Shown here: in pieces, positions 37,232 through 45,190 of the stretch | Numbering within the stretch: position 1 is the stretch's first letter | How the letters are laid out: every line of letters starts with the position of its first letter | From: DASSBG01 sp963800395 | GTDB lineage: Bacteria; Pseudomonadota; Gammaproteobacteria; Xanthomonadales; Rhodanobacteraceae | Assembly (NCBI GenBank): GCA_963800395.1 | Contig: CAWDBD010000002.1 | Location: 323,200-387,199, forward strand | Length of the DNA stretch: 64,000 bases | Direction: 5' to 3' | The notes under the pieces: model-generated | Told to the model about the DNA's origin: nothing | What the model saw: the letters and a program-made list of their open reading frames with translations, nothing else | The model's database searches: none | Translations under genes and position numbers: made by a program

Positions 37232-38464
37232 TCACGAAGCCGGCGCGGTTGTCCGGTCCGCCCGCGTGCCAATCACATGCGCGAGCACCAGCCATACCGG
37301 CAGGGCCAGCAGGATCCAGGGCAGGTTGCGTTGCTGCAGCAGGCCGCCGAGATTGGCCAGCAGGCCGATGGCCGGCAGCAGCACCAGCAGCCAGGAGAGC
37401 AGATGGTCGCGGCGACTCGGCCGCTTGCGCCATACGGCGGCGAGCATTAGCCATGCCAGGGGGTTGAACAGCAGCAGGTTGGCATTGGCCCAGGCCGACT
37501 CATGTTCGGTCAGCGTCCACAGCAAGAGCATCAGCAGGCCGGCGAGGCCTGCGACAAGCAGCCACAGGCTGGCCATGAGGGAAAACACCCGACGTGCGAT
37601 GCGCTGGCGTGACTGCGCGGCAAGCAGCAGGACCAGGGCGAAGGCGGCACCGGCTGCAAGCAGCGGCATGCGCAGATCCGGTGGCTCGGCCGGGGGAGGT
37701 GTCAGCCTTGTCCTGGCCAGCACGGCATCCGAAGTCACCAGCGGCTGCGGGTCGTGGTTCTGGTTCGCGATCTGCACGCTGGCCAGCTCTCGCGCCAGTA
37801 CCCCGGGGAGAAAACTGTCCTGCCAGGCATCGAGCGGGCGGTCGGCATAGCTGCTCAGGCCCAGGTCCAGCAGCAGCATCAGCCACGGCTGCGCAGCCAT
37901 CAGGCGGTCGGTCTGCTGCCGCCAGGTCAGGCGTGCGGGGCGATCGCTCAACTGCTTGTGCAGGGCGCCCTTCAGCACGCGGTCCAGCGCGTCACGGACC
38001 TTGGTGGCACAGTTCGCCGTGTAGTAGTTGTAGTTGTACTGGGTGTTGGCTGCTTGCAGGTTCCAGAGAAGGAAATCCCGCAGATTGGCGCGTTGTGCCG
38101 GCGACAGCGCCAACTGCTGTCGGCGGATGCTGCGACCTTCGCTTCGGTAGTAGGCCAGGTCATCCGGCGTACGTACGGCATCCATTCGGTAGCGCATGTG
38201 GCCACGCGCAAAATTGAGCAGAAAGTTTTTCTGGTTGAAGTCGAACATGCCGTAGTTGAACGCGACCGACTCGCCGCTGTTGCGGTCGCGAATCTCGATG
38301 GCATCGTGGCCGAAGCGTTCCCAGTAGATGTCTCCCGGACCGTAGGTCAACAGTGACACCTGGAGCTGTTCGCCGGGTGCATCGGTGATCCCGGCGCGAG
38401 CCCACGGCAGGGCCAGCCAGCAGCAACAGCATTGCGCACAGGATACGGGCCGCAGAGCCGCCAC
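37232..38464 (-). CDS. DUF4105 (Lnb N-terminal-like) membrane protein
   Basis: A protein of about 410 residues. After a short signal-like segment (SCAQCCCCWLALPWARAG) comes the DUF4105 domain: LLTYGPGDIYWERFGHDAIEIRD, AFNYGMFDF, and YNYNYYTANCATKVRDALDRVL with the Cys/His/Asn pattern of Lnb-type thiol enzymes. The C-terminal third has four or five membrane helices. The start is uncertain: GTG at 38464 gives a signal-like N-terminus, and the ORF is open up to 38644 but that part is Cys/Arg-rich and not credible. It follows corC, where many bacteria have lnt. Confidence 0.7.
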   Translation of the reverse strand: MAALRPVSCAQCCCCWLALPWARAGITDAPGEQLQVSLLTYGPGDIYWERFGHDAIEIRDRNSGESVAFNYGMFDFNQKNFLLNFARGHMRYRMDAVRTPDDLAYYRSEGRSIRRQQLALSPAQRANLRDFLLWNLQAANTQYNYNYYTANCATKVRDALDRVLKGALHKQLSDRPARLTWRQQTDRLMAAQPWLMLLLDLGLSSYADRPLDAWQDSFLPGVLARELASVQIANQNHDPQPLVTSDAVLARTRLTPPPAEPPDLRMPLLAAGAAFALVLLLAAQSRQRIARRVFSLMASLWLLVAGLAGLLMLLLWTLTEHESAWANANLLLFNPLAWLMLAAVWRKRPSRRDHLLSWLLVLLPAIGLLANLGGLLQQRNLPWILLALPVWLVLAHVIGTRADRTTAPAS

Positions 38465-38640
38465 AAGCGCGGCGGGCAGGAATCGGGTTGAGAAGGGGAA
38501 AGCGGGTCCGGATCCGGGGTTTCGGTCATTGCAGGCGAACAACCCCGTGCGTCTGCCGAAACAAGCGAAAAACCCGGCGAGGGCTGCACGGCGGCATGTG
38601 TTGCGGTCGCACGTGCTCCTCGCTGCGAGCGGTCCGGGCA

Positions 38641-39480
38641 TCACGGCTGGACTTGAACCCTGAACTGCTGTACGCGGCGATCGTTGGCCTCGGTGACATG
38701 GAACAGGTATCCGTTCAGGGCAATCTCCTCTCCGCGCTCGGGCAGGTGACCGAATCCGTCGGTGACCAGGCCACCAATCGTGTCGAATTCGTCATCGGAT
38801 AGCTGGCTGTCGAAATGCTCGTTGAAGTCCTCGATCTCGGCCAGCGCGCTGACCAGGTAGATGTCCCCGGCAATCTTGCGAATCAGGACCGGCTCTTCAT
38901 CGTCGTGCTCGTCATCAATCTCGCCGACAATTTCCTCCAGCACGTCCTCGATGGTGACCAGGCCACCGACGCCGCCGTACTCGTCGATGACAATGGCCAT
39001 GTGGTTGTGAGTGAGCCGGAACTCGGCCAGCAGCACGTTCAAGGGCATGCTTTCGGGAATCAGCACTGCCGGGCGCAGCATCTCCTTGAGCCGGCACTGG
39101 CCGCCGTTGGCAAAGCACTTGAGCAGATCCTTGGCGAGCAGGATGCCGAGAATCGAGTCGCGGTTGTCCTCGCGATACACCGGGAAGCGCGAGTGGCCTG
39201 ATTCGATCACGGTCGTGAGTATGGTCTTGAGGGGCGCGTCAACCGACAGCGCCACCATCTGCGAGCGCGCGATCATGACATCGGCCACCTTGAGTTCGGT
39301 AACGCGGATGGCGCCTTCGAGCATCGACAGCGTGTCGCCGTCCAGCAGCCCGTTTTCCTGTGCTGTGCGCAGCTCCGACAGGAGGTCTTCGCGGTTGCGT
39401 GGTTCGCCAGAGAGCATGTGACCCAGACGTCCCCACCAGGATCGGTGGACCGGGCCGTTGGTACTTTGGTCTTCGCTCAT
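38641..39480 (-). CDS. corC: CorC/HlyC-type CBS-pair protein
   Basis: A 279-residue soluble protein, called CorC or YbeX; E. coli YbeX affects ribosome and Mg2+ homeostasis. It has two CBS domains (about 70-190: VADVMIARSQMVALS and LAEFRLTHNHMAIVIDEYGGVGGLVTIEDVLEEIVG) and a C-terminal transporter-associated domain (GDIYLVSALAEIEDFNEHF, DTIGGLV). The start at ATG 39480 gives family length; open frame upstream lacks similarity. Downstream of ybeY in the conserved phoH-ybeY-corC order. Confidence 0.95.
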   Translation of the reverse strand: MSEDQSTNGPVHRSWWGRLGHMLSGEPRNREDLLSELRTAQENGLLDGDTLSMLEGAIRVTELKVADVMIARSQMVALSVDAPLKTILTTVIESGHSRFPVYREDNRDSILGILLAKDLLKCFANGGQCRLKEMLRPAVLIPESMPLNVLLAEFRLTHNHMAIVIDEYGGVGGLVTIEDVLEEIVGEIDDEHDDEEPVLIRKIAGDIYLVSALAEIEDFNEHFDSQLSDDEFDTIGGLVTDGFGHLPERGEEIALNGYLFHVTEANDRRVQQFRVQVQP

Positions 39481-39724
39481 GGAGGGTTGCTGCGGTTCCG
39501 GTGTTGGCGTAGCAGCTGATTCTACCCGAAAATCGGTCAAATTCCCTGAATTTGCTTATCCGGTCAGCGGCTTGCCATTTCGGTGGGCGGCGGTCTCGGC
39601 TTGCCGCTGCAGCAGTCGACAACGGTGCGGACATTCGCCGGGTGAAGGGCTGCGACCGGGGCCGAGCGCTTTGCGCCGTGCTGTAAACCGTCCGGTTCGC
39701 GAGCCCGGTCCGCAGGGCAGGCGG

Positions 39725-40228
39725 TCAATCAGATGATTTATAGGGGTCGGCAATGCCCATGCCAGCCAGGATGCGTGTTTCCAGCGCTTCCATGATGTCG
39801 GCGTCCTCGGTCAGGACATGATCAAAGCCAAGCAGGTGCAAGGTGCCGTGCACGGTCATGTGCGCCCAGTGGTTGCGCGGCGCCTTGCCCTGATCAGCGG
39901 CTTCGCGTGCGACCACGGGCGCGCAGATTACCAGATCACCAAGCAGTGGCAGTGCGATACCGTCGGGCAGCTCGGCCGGAAAGGAGAGTACGTTGGTCGC
40001 CTTGTTCCTGTGCCGGTAACGCCGGTTGAGCTCTTGCCCTTCCGCGCGATCAACAATGCGGATCGATAGCTCGGCTGGGCTGCTGCGTCCTGCGCCCTCC
40101 AGCGTGGCGGCCACCCAGCGGCGAAAGCTGGCCGCAGCGGGGATGCCCTTGCGGGGTAGGGCGTAGTTGACGTGTACCGTCGCGGGACCCGAGTTGCGGC
40201 TAGCGGTCGTATGTGAATTTCCAGGCAT
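39725..40228 (-). CDS. ybeY: Endoribonuclease YbeY
   Basis: Zinc-dependent RNase for 16S rRNA maturation and 70S quality control. The 167-residue protein has the zinc motif HGTLHLLGFDH with His127, His131 and His137, and the conserved RNKATNVLSFPAELP segment. Length is normal. Coupled in order with phoH (upstream, 21 bp) and corC (downstream, 244 bp). The 244-bp space holds no supported gene. Confidence 0.97.
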   Translation of the reverse strand: MPGNSHTTASRNSGPATVHVNYALPRKGIPAAASFRRWVAATLEGAGRSSPAELSIRIVDRAEGQELNRRYRHRNKATNVLSFPAELPDGIALPLLGDLVICAPVVAREAADQGKAPRNHWAHMTVHGTLHLLGFDHVLTEDADIMEALETRILAGMGIADPYKSSD

Positions 40229-40249
40229 GCGCAGGGCCTTCGATACCGA

Positions 40250-41290
40250 TCAGGATGAGGGCTTGCCGTTTTTTCGGGTCCCGAGTCCCGAGTCCCGAGT
40301 CCCGGCATGGCTGTCCCGAGTCCCGCTATCACCGGAAGCGGCCTCATACGCCCGCACGATGCGCGCGACCAGCGGATGCCTCACCACATCGCGTGCCGTG
40401 AAAAAGGTGAAGCTGATGCCATCGACATCACGCAGGATTTCGATGGCCTGGCGCAGTCCCGACATTGCATTGCGGGGCAGGTCGACCTGGGTAACGTCAC
40501 CGGTTATGACGGTGACCGAGCCGAAGCCGATACGCGTCAGGAACATCTTCATCTGCTCGACCGTGGTGTTCTGCGCTTCGTCAAGAATGACATAGGAATC
40601 ATTCAGCGTGCGCCCGCGCATATAGGCCAGTGGCGCGATCTCGATGATGTTGCGCTCGATCAGGCGCGAGACCTTCTCGAAACCCAGCATTTCGTAAAGT
40701 GCGTCGTACAAGGGGCGCAGGTAGGGATCGACTTTCTGGCTCAGGTCGCCGGGCAGGAAGCCCAGCTTCTCGCCAGCTTCCACGGCCGGACGCACCAGCA
40801 GGATGCGCTGGACGCGGCCCTGTTCCAGCGCCTCGACTGCACTGGCAACGGCAAGGTAGGTCTTGCCGGTACCGGCAGGACCGATGCCGAAATTGATGTC
40901 GTTGGTGGCGATCGCGTGCAGGTAGCGTGCCTGATTGGGGCCGCGACCCTTGATCACGCCGCGCTTGACCTTGATCACGACGTCCTGGGCCTGTTCTGCG
41001 CTTTCCTCGGCCAGGGCGTCGACACCGGACTCGGACAGGAAGAGGTTGATCCGTGGCCCATTCAGTATCTCGTTTTCGGTGGCCTCATAGAGCGCATGCA
41101 GCACGTTTTCGGCGGCCTTGGCGGCACTTGCGTCGCCGATCACGCGAAAGATGTTACCGCGGTTGCTGATCTCCACGCCCAGGCGCAGCTCGACCTGGCG
41201 CAGGTGTTCGTTGAGGGGGCCGCACAGGTTGGCCAGGCGGGCATTGTCGTCGTTGCCAAGGGCAAAGTCGCGTTGTTTCAGTCCGGTCAT
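40250..41290 (-). CDS. ybeZ: PhoH-like ATPase (YbeZ)
   Basis: P-loop ATPase that interacts with YbeY in rRNA metabolism. The protein of 346 residues has an N-terminal KH-like part, Walker A GPAGTGKT, VRPAVEAGEKLGFLPGDLSQKVDPY, Walker B YVILDEAQNTT and the sensor VTVITGDVTQVDLP. The last 25 residues (GDSGTRDSHAGTRDSGLGTR) are encoded by GAGTCCC-type repeats and are not family-conserved. I chose ATG at 41290; ATG at 41380 would add 30 non-family residues and overlap the operator-like repeat. Confidence 0.95.
   Translation of the reverse strand: MTGLKQRDFALGNDDNARLANLCGPLNEHLRQVELRLGVEISNRGNIFRVIGDASAAKAAENVLHALYEATENEILNGPRINLFLSESGVDALAEESAEQAQDVVIKVKRGVIKGRGPNQARYLHAIATNDINFGIGPAGTGKTYLAVASAVEALEQGRVQRILLVRPAVEAGEKLGFLPGDLSQKVDPYLRPLYDALYEMLGFEKVSRLIERNIIEIAPLAYMRGRTLNDSYVILDEAQNTTVEQMKMFLTRIGFGSVTVITGDVTQVDLPRNAMSGLRQAIEILRDVDGISFTFFTARDVVRHPLVARIVRAYEAASGDSGTRDSHAGTRDSGLGTRKNGKPSS
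40279..40325. repeat. CCCGAGT tandem repeats in the 3' end of phoH
   Basis: Three and a half copies of the 7-bp unit CCCGAGT (40279-40303), an interruption, then one more CCCGAGTCCC (40316-40325). They encode the variable PhoH tail on the minus strand. Confidence 0.85.
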
Positions 41291-41376
41291 CGCGCGAGGG
41301 TAACGCGCCACGCCTGCCAGCGCCACAGGGGCAAAGCGCCAAGCGGTCCGGGAAGGGCTGTGAATGTCAGGGGCTT

Positions 41377-41408
41377 GCATTAAATTAAACAATGAATTAA
41401 TTTAATGC
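41377..41408. promoter_or_regulatory. Perfect 12-bp inverted repeat, likely TetR operator
   Basis: Arms GCATTAAATTAA (41377-41388) and TTAATTTAATGC (41397-41408) with an 8-bp spacer. It is AT-rich in a GC-rich genome and reaches the first ATG of the adjacent tetR gene. Size and placement fit an autoregulatory TetR-family operator; it also lies between divergent tetR and phoH. Confidence 0.65.
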
Positions 41409-42085
41409 GCATGATGAATCCTGATAAACGCAAACAACGCCGCGGTCGCGGTGCCGGACGTCCCAGCGGCGACGACCGGGATCTGCGCGAAGCCTTGCTC
41501 AATGCCGCCATCACGCGTTTCGTACGGGTCGGCATTGGCGCGACCTCGCTACGTTCGATCGCGCTCGAGGCGGATGTCACGCCGGCCATGATGCATTACT
41601 ACTTTGGCGACAAGGAGCGGCTGGTACAGGCCCTGATCGAGGAGCGGCTGGTGCCTGCCATGGGCCAGATGCAGGCGCGGATGCAGGCCGCCGGGGACGA
41701 TCCGGCGAAACTGATCGCCGGATTTGTACGTGGCATAGGCGACGCCATTCAGGCCCATCCGTGGCTGCCGCCACTGTGGGTGCGCGAGGTGCTGAGCGAG
41801 GGCGGTGCATTGCGCGAAGTCATGTTCAACCAGATCGCGCCAAGGCTGCCGGCCGTGCTGGCGAAAAAACTCGCCGCGGCGCAGGCTGCCGGCAGGTTCC
41901 CTGCGGATCTCGATCCGCGTCTGCTGGTGATGTCGCTGGTCGGACTGACCATGTTTCCGGCGGCCGGTGCGCCGGTGTGGCAAAAAATATTTGACGCCGA
42001 GCACCTGGAAACCGAGGTGATGATCCGGCATGCCCTGACCTTGCTGGGGCACGGCGTACAGATGGATTTCGGAGACGAGACATGA
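41405..42085 (+). CDS. TetR-family regulator of an exporter operon
   Basis: A 226-residue repressor-type protein. After a basic tail (KRKQRRGRGAGRP) comes the HTH domain with ITRFVRVGIGATSLRSIALEADVTPAMMHYYFGDKERLV, and a C-terminal ligand domain like that of CecR/AefR-type regulators. ATGs at 41405, 41411 and 41414 are in frame; the true start is uncertain. The last bases overlap the next gene (ATGA). The organisation tetR-hlyD-ABC-permease resembles E. coli cecR-ybhGFSR, so it probably controls the exporter downstream through the 41377-41408 site. Confidence 0.9.
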   Translation: MRMMNPDKRKQRRGRGAGRPSGDDRDLREALLNAAITRFVRVGIGATSLRSIALEADVTPAMMHYYFGDKERLVQALIEERLVPAMGQMQARMQAAGDDPAKLIAGFVRGIGDAIQAHPWLPPLWVREVLSEGGALREVMFNQIAPRLPAVLAKKLAAAQAAGRFPADLDPRLLVMSLVGLTMFPAAGAPVWQKIFDAEHLETEVMIRHALTLLGHGVQMDFGDET

Positions 42086-43053
42086 GTGTTGTGAGGGTAT
42101 GCAAAGGTGTTTTCCCGCTGATCTTGTGCGCATGCTTGCTGGCCGGCTGCACGAAACCGCCGCCGCAGGCTTTGGGCACGCTCGAATACGACCGCATCAC
42201 GCTGCCGGCTGTGGCATCCGAACGACTGGTTGCGGTCAAGGTGCACGAGGGACAGCGGGTCAGCAAGGGACAGGGGTTGATGCAGCTCAACCCGGAGCAG
42301 ACACAGGCTGTACTGGATGCCGACCAGGCCCGCATTCGACAGCAGCAGGCGCTGCTGGACGAGCGGGTGGCCGGGCCGCGGCCCGAGGATATCGCCAGGG
42401 CGCGGGCCGAGCTCCGCTCCGCCAGGGCACAGGAAAGCCAGGCGCGAGCCTATTTCAAGCGCGTACAGCCACTGAACGGGTCGAATTACGTATCGGCTGC
42501 CGACCTGGATCGTGCCCGCGCCGCTGCCGATCAGGCCGAAGCCCAGGTGTCGGCGGCCAGCGCCGCACTGGATGTTCTGCTGCACGGCACCCGTTTGGAG
42601 CAGCTCGCGCAAACCCGTGCCGCACTGGCGGCGGCTACCGATCAGGCGCAAGCGCAACGGGTGCTGCTGGACAAGCTGCACATCGTCGCACCTCGCGATG
42701 GCATCGTCGACAGCATCCCCTACCGGCTGGGCGACCAGGCACCGGCAGGTGCGCCGCTGGCGGTGCTGCTGGTCGGCGAGGCGCCCCATGCCCGCATCTA
42801 TGTGCCGCAGCCGCTGCGCACGCGGGTGCACGTGGGTGATGCGGTGCAGGTCTTCGTCGGCACACGGGCGTCGCCCTACGCCGGTCACGTGCGCATGATC
42901 CGCAGCGAGCCCGTGTATACGCCGTATTACGCTCTCAATGGCGAGGATGTGGCGCGCTTGAGTTATCTGGCAGAGGTCGCGCTCGGTGACGATGCCGCCC
43001 GGCTGCCTTCCGGCCTGCCGGTGCGCGTTGCGCTGTCGGAGGCCAGCGAGTGA
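42082..43053 (+). CDS. HlyD/MFP periplasmic adaptor lipoprotein
   Basis: Membrane fusion protein that links an inner-membrane exporter to an outer-membrane channel. The 323-residue protein has lipobox LAGC with Cys23, a lipoyl/barrel-sandwich half (VAVKVHEGQRVSKGQGLMQL), a long helical hairpin (about 85-195), the second lipoyl half (IVAPRDGIVDSIPYRLGDQA) and a beta-barrel domain. It overlaps both neighbours by 4 bp. Lipidation rather than a membrane helix is a variant also seen in AcrA. Related to YbhG. Confidence 0.92.
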   Translation: MSVVRVCKGVFPLILCACLLAGCTKPPPQALGTLEYDRITLPAVASERLVAVKVHEGQRVSKGQGLMQLNPEQTQAVLDADQARIRQQQALLDERVAGPRPEDIARARAELRSARAQESQARAYFKRVQPLNGSNYVSAADLDRARAAADQAEAQVSAASAALDVLLHGTRLEQLAQTRAALAAATDQAQAQRVLLDKLHIVAPRDGIVDSIPYRLGDQAPAGAPLAVLLVGEAPHARIYVPQPLRTRVHVGDAVQVFVGTRASPYAGHVRMIRSEPVYTPYYALNGEDVARLSYLAEVALGDDAARLPSGLPVRVALSEASE

Positions 43054-44027
43054 TCTCCGCCGAGGGGCCGGCGATTCGCGCGCGTGGCCTGACCCGGCGC
43101 TTCGGCGACCTGGTTGCGGTCGACCAGGTCGATCTGGAGGTGCCGCGGCAGCGCGTGTACGGCTTTCTTGGCCCCAACGGCTCAGGCAAGTCGACCACGA
43201 TCCGCATGCTGTGCGGACTGTTGACGCCCTCCGAGGGCGAGATCGAGGTGCTGGGCCTGCGCATCCCCGCCCAGGCCGAGGAGCTGCGCCGGCACATCGG
43301 CTACATGACGCAGAAGTTCTCCTTGTTCGAGGACCTGACCGTGCGCGAGAACCTGGAATTCATGGCCGCGATACAAAGCGTGCCGCCGGCGCAAACCCGG
43401 GCGCGGGTGAATGATCTGATCGAGCAATACCATTTCCACGGTCGCGAGCGGCAATTGGCCGGCACCATGAGCGGCGGACAGAAACAGCGCCTGGCGCTGG
43501 CCGCCGCGGTGATCCACGAGCCGCAGTTGCTGTTTCTGGATGAACCGACCAGCGCGGTGGATCCGGAATCGCGACGCGACTTCTGGGAAAAGCTGTTCGA
43601 ACTGGCCGATGCGGGAACCACGCTGCTGGTATCGACGCACTACATGGACGAGGCCGAGCGCTGCCATCGTCTGGCGATTCTGGACAAGGGTCGACTGGCT
43701 GGCGATGGCACCCCGGAAGAACTGACCCGTGCGCTGGAAGGTCGTTCGTTCCTGATCACCGCTGACGATACCCGGCGCGTGCAGCATGCACTGGTCGGGC
43801 TGCCGGGTGTGCTCAGCGTGGCCCAGATCGGTGCCACGCTGCGCCTGCTGATCGACAGCCCGGAAGCAGCTGCGGGTGTCGATACGCGTGATGTACGGCA
43901 AGGTATCGAGGAGGCCATGCGTCGGGTTGATCCGCAGGCGCACTTCGCTGCGACCGAGCCCAACCTCGAGGATGTGTTCGTGGCCGTCACCCATGCGGCG
44001 CGCGAGCAGCGGGAGCAGGCCGCATGA
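43050..44027 (+). CDS. ABC exporter ATP-binding protein
   Basis: A 325-residue single nucleotide-binding protein of the ABC-2 (YbhF/DrrA-like) type. It has Walker A GPNGSGKST (41-49), Q-loop MTQKFSLF, signature MSGGQKQR (140-147), Walker B LLFLDEP (160-166), and the H-loop VSTHYMDEAERC. The C-terminal ~80 residues are a DUF4162-like extension. YbhF in E. coli has two such domains; here there is one, so the transporter is expected to work as a dimer. Start overlaps hlyD and stop overlaps the permease gene. Confidence 0.94.
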   Translation: MISAEGPAIRARGLTRRFGDLVAVDQVDLEVPRQRVYGFLGPNGSGKSTTIRMLCGLLTPSEGEIEVLGLRIPAQAEELRRHIGYMTQKFSLFEDLTVRENLEFMAAIQSVPPAQTRARVNDLIEQYHFHGRERQLAGTMSGGQKQRLALAAAVIHEPQLLFLDEPTSAVDPESRRDFWEKLFELADAGTTLLVSTHYMDEAERCHRLAILDKGRLAGDGTPEELTRALEGRSFLITADDTRRVQHALVGLPGVLSVAQIGATLRLLIDSPEAAAGVDTRDVRQGIEEAMRRVDPQAHFAATEPNLEDVFVAVTHAAREQREQAA

Positions 44028-45136
44028 ACTGGCGACGGCTGTGGGCCATCGTGATCAAGGAACTGCGTCAGTTGCGGCGCGACCGCATCACCCTGGCGAT
44101 GATCCTGGGCATTCCGGTGTTTCAGCTGGTGCTGTTCGGTTATGCCATCAACATGAACTTGCGCGGACTTGATGCCGGCATCGCCGATCAGGCTCACACC
44201 AGCGCATCGCGAACTCTGGTGATGGACATGCTGGCCACGGGTGTGGTGAAGCCGGCGGTGCATGTGGATACGCCCGACCAGTTGATGGATCTGCTGCGCC
44301 AGGGACGTATCAGCGTGGGTATCGTGGTGCCGCACGATTTCGAGCGCCGGCGCGCCGAGGGGCGCGCGGTGGCCCAGATCCTGGTCGACGGCAGCGATAC
44401 GGCGGTGCAATACGCCGCAATGCAGCTGGCGCAGGTTCCGATCAGCAATAGCCGCGTGCCGGATACACGTGCGCCACCCAACAGCACGCCACCGCAGGGT
44501 CGCATCCGCGTGGTCGCCTTTTACAATCCCGAGCGACGCTCGGCGGTGAACATCGTGCCGGGCCTGATCGGCGTGATCCTGACCATGACCATGGTGCTGT
44601 TTACCGCGATTGCCATCGTGCGCGAACGCGAGCGCGGCAACATGGAGCTGCTCATCGCCACGCCGTTGACGCGCACCGAGCTGATGGTGGGCAAGGTATT
44701 GCCCTACGTGGTGATCGGTCTGATCCAGACCTGCGTGATCCTGGCCCTGGGCGTGTGGATCTTTGCTGTGCCGGTACGTGGCTGGCTGTCCGAGGTGTTC
44801 GCTGCGGCGATTCTTCTGATCGTGGCCAACCTGGCACTGGGACTGTTGATTTCCACGCGCGCCAAGTCACAGTTCCAGGCCACGCAGATGATGATCTTCG
44901 TGTTTCTGCCCTCGATCCTGCTGTCGGGTTTCATGTTCCCGTTCGCGGGCATGCCCAGGTTGGCGCAATGGCTGGCCGAAATGCTGCCACTGACGCATTT
45001 TCTGCGCCTGATCCGTGGCGTGATGCTGCGCGGGGCGGGGCTGCTCGAGCTGTGGCCGGATGTACTGGCACTGGTCGCTTTCACGGCCATCATGATGACC
45101 GTGGCGATCCTGCAGTTCCGCAAGCGCCTGGACTGA
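44024..45136 (+). CDS. ABC-2 type permease
   Basis: A 370-residue inner-membrane protein with one N-terminal helix, a periplasmic domain (about 50-165), and five C-terminal helices. The conserved ABC-2 segment RERERGNMELLIATPLTRTELMVGKVLPYVVIGLIQ is clear, as is LPSILLSGFMFPFAGMP. E. coli has two permeases (YbhS, YbhR); only one is present here. Its substrate cannot be deduced. It ends 54 bp before the convergent miaB stop. Confidence 0.93.
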   Translation: MNWRRLWAIVIKELRQLRRDRITLAMILGIPVFQLVLFGYAINMNLRGLDAGIADQAHTSASRTLVMDMLATGVVKPAVHVDTPDQLMDLLRQGRISVGIVVPHDFERRRAEGRAVAQILVDGSDTAVQYAAMQLAQVPISNSRVPDTRAPPNSTPPQGRIRVVAFYNPERRSAVNIVPGLIGVILTMTMVLFTAIAIVRERERGNMELLIATPLTRTELMVGKVLPYVVIGLIQTCVILALGVWIFAVPVRGWLSEVFAAAILLIVANLALGLLISTRAKSQFQATQMMIFVFLPSILLSGFMFPFAGMPRLAQWLAEMLPLTHFLRLIRGVMLRGAGLLELWPDVLALVAFTAIMMTVAILQFRKRLD

Positions 45137-45190
45137 GCTGAATGCCGGAGATGGCCGCTGGGGCCGCGGCGCGTGATCGGGACAGCTGGG

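Noticed and set aside
38465..38644. Upstream extension of the DUF4105 ORF
   Set aside because: Cys/Arg-rich, no similarity to the family, and it would bury the signal-like segment.
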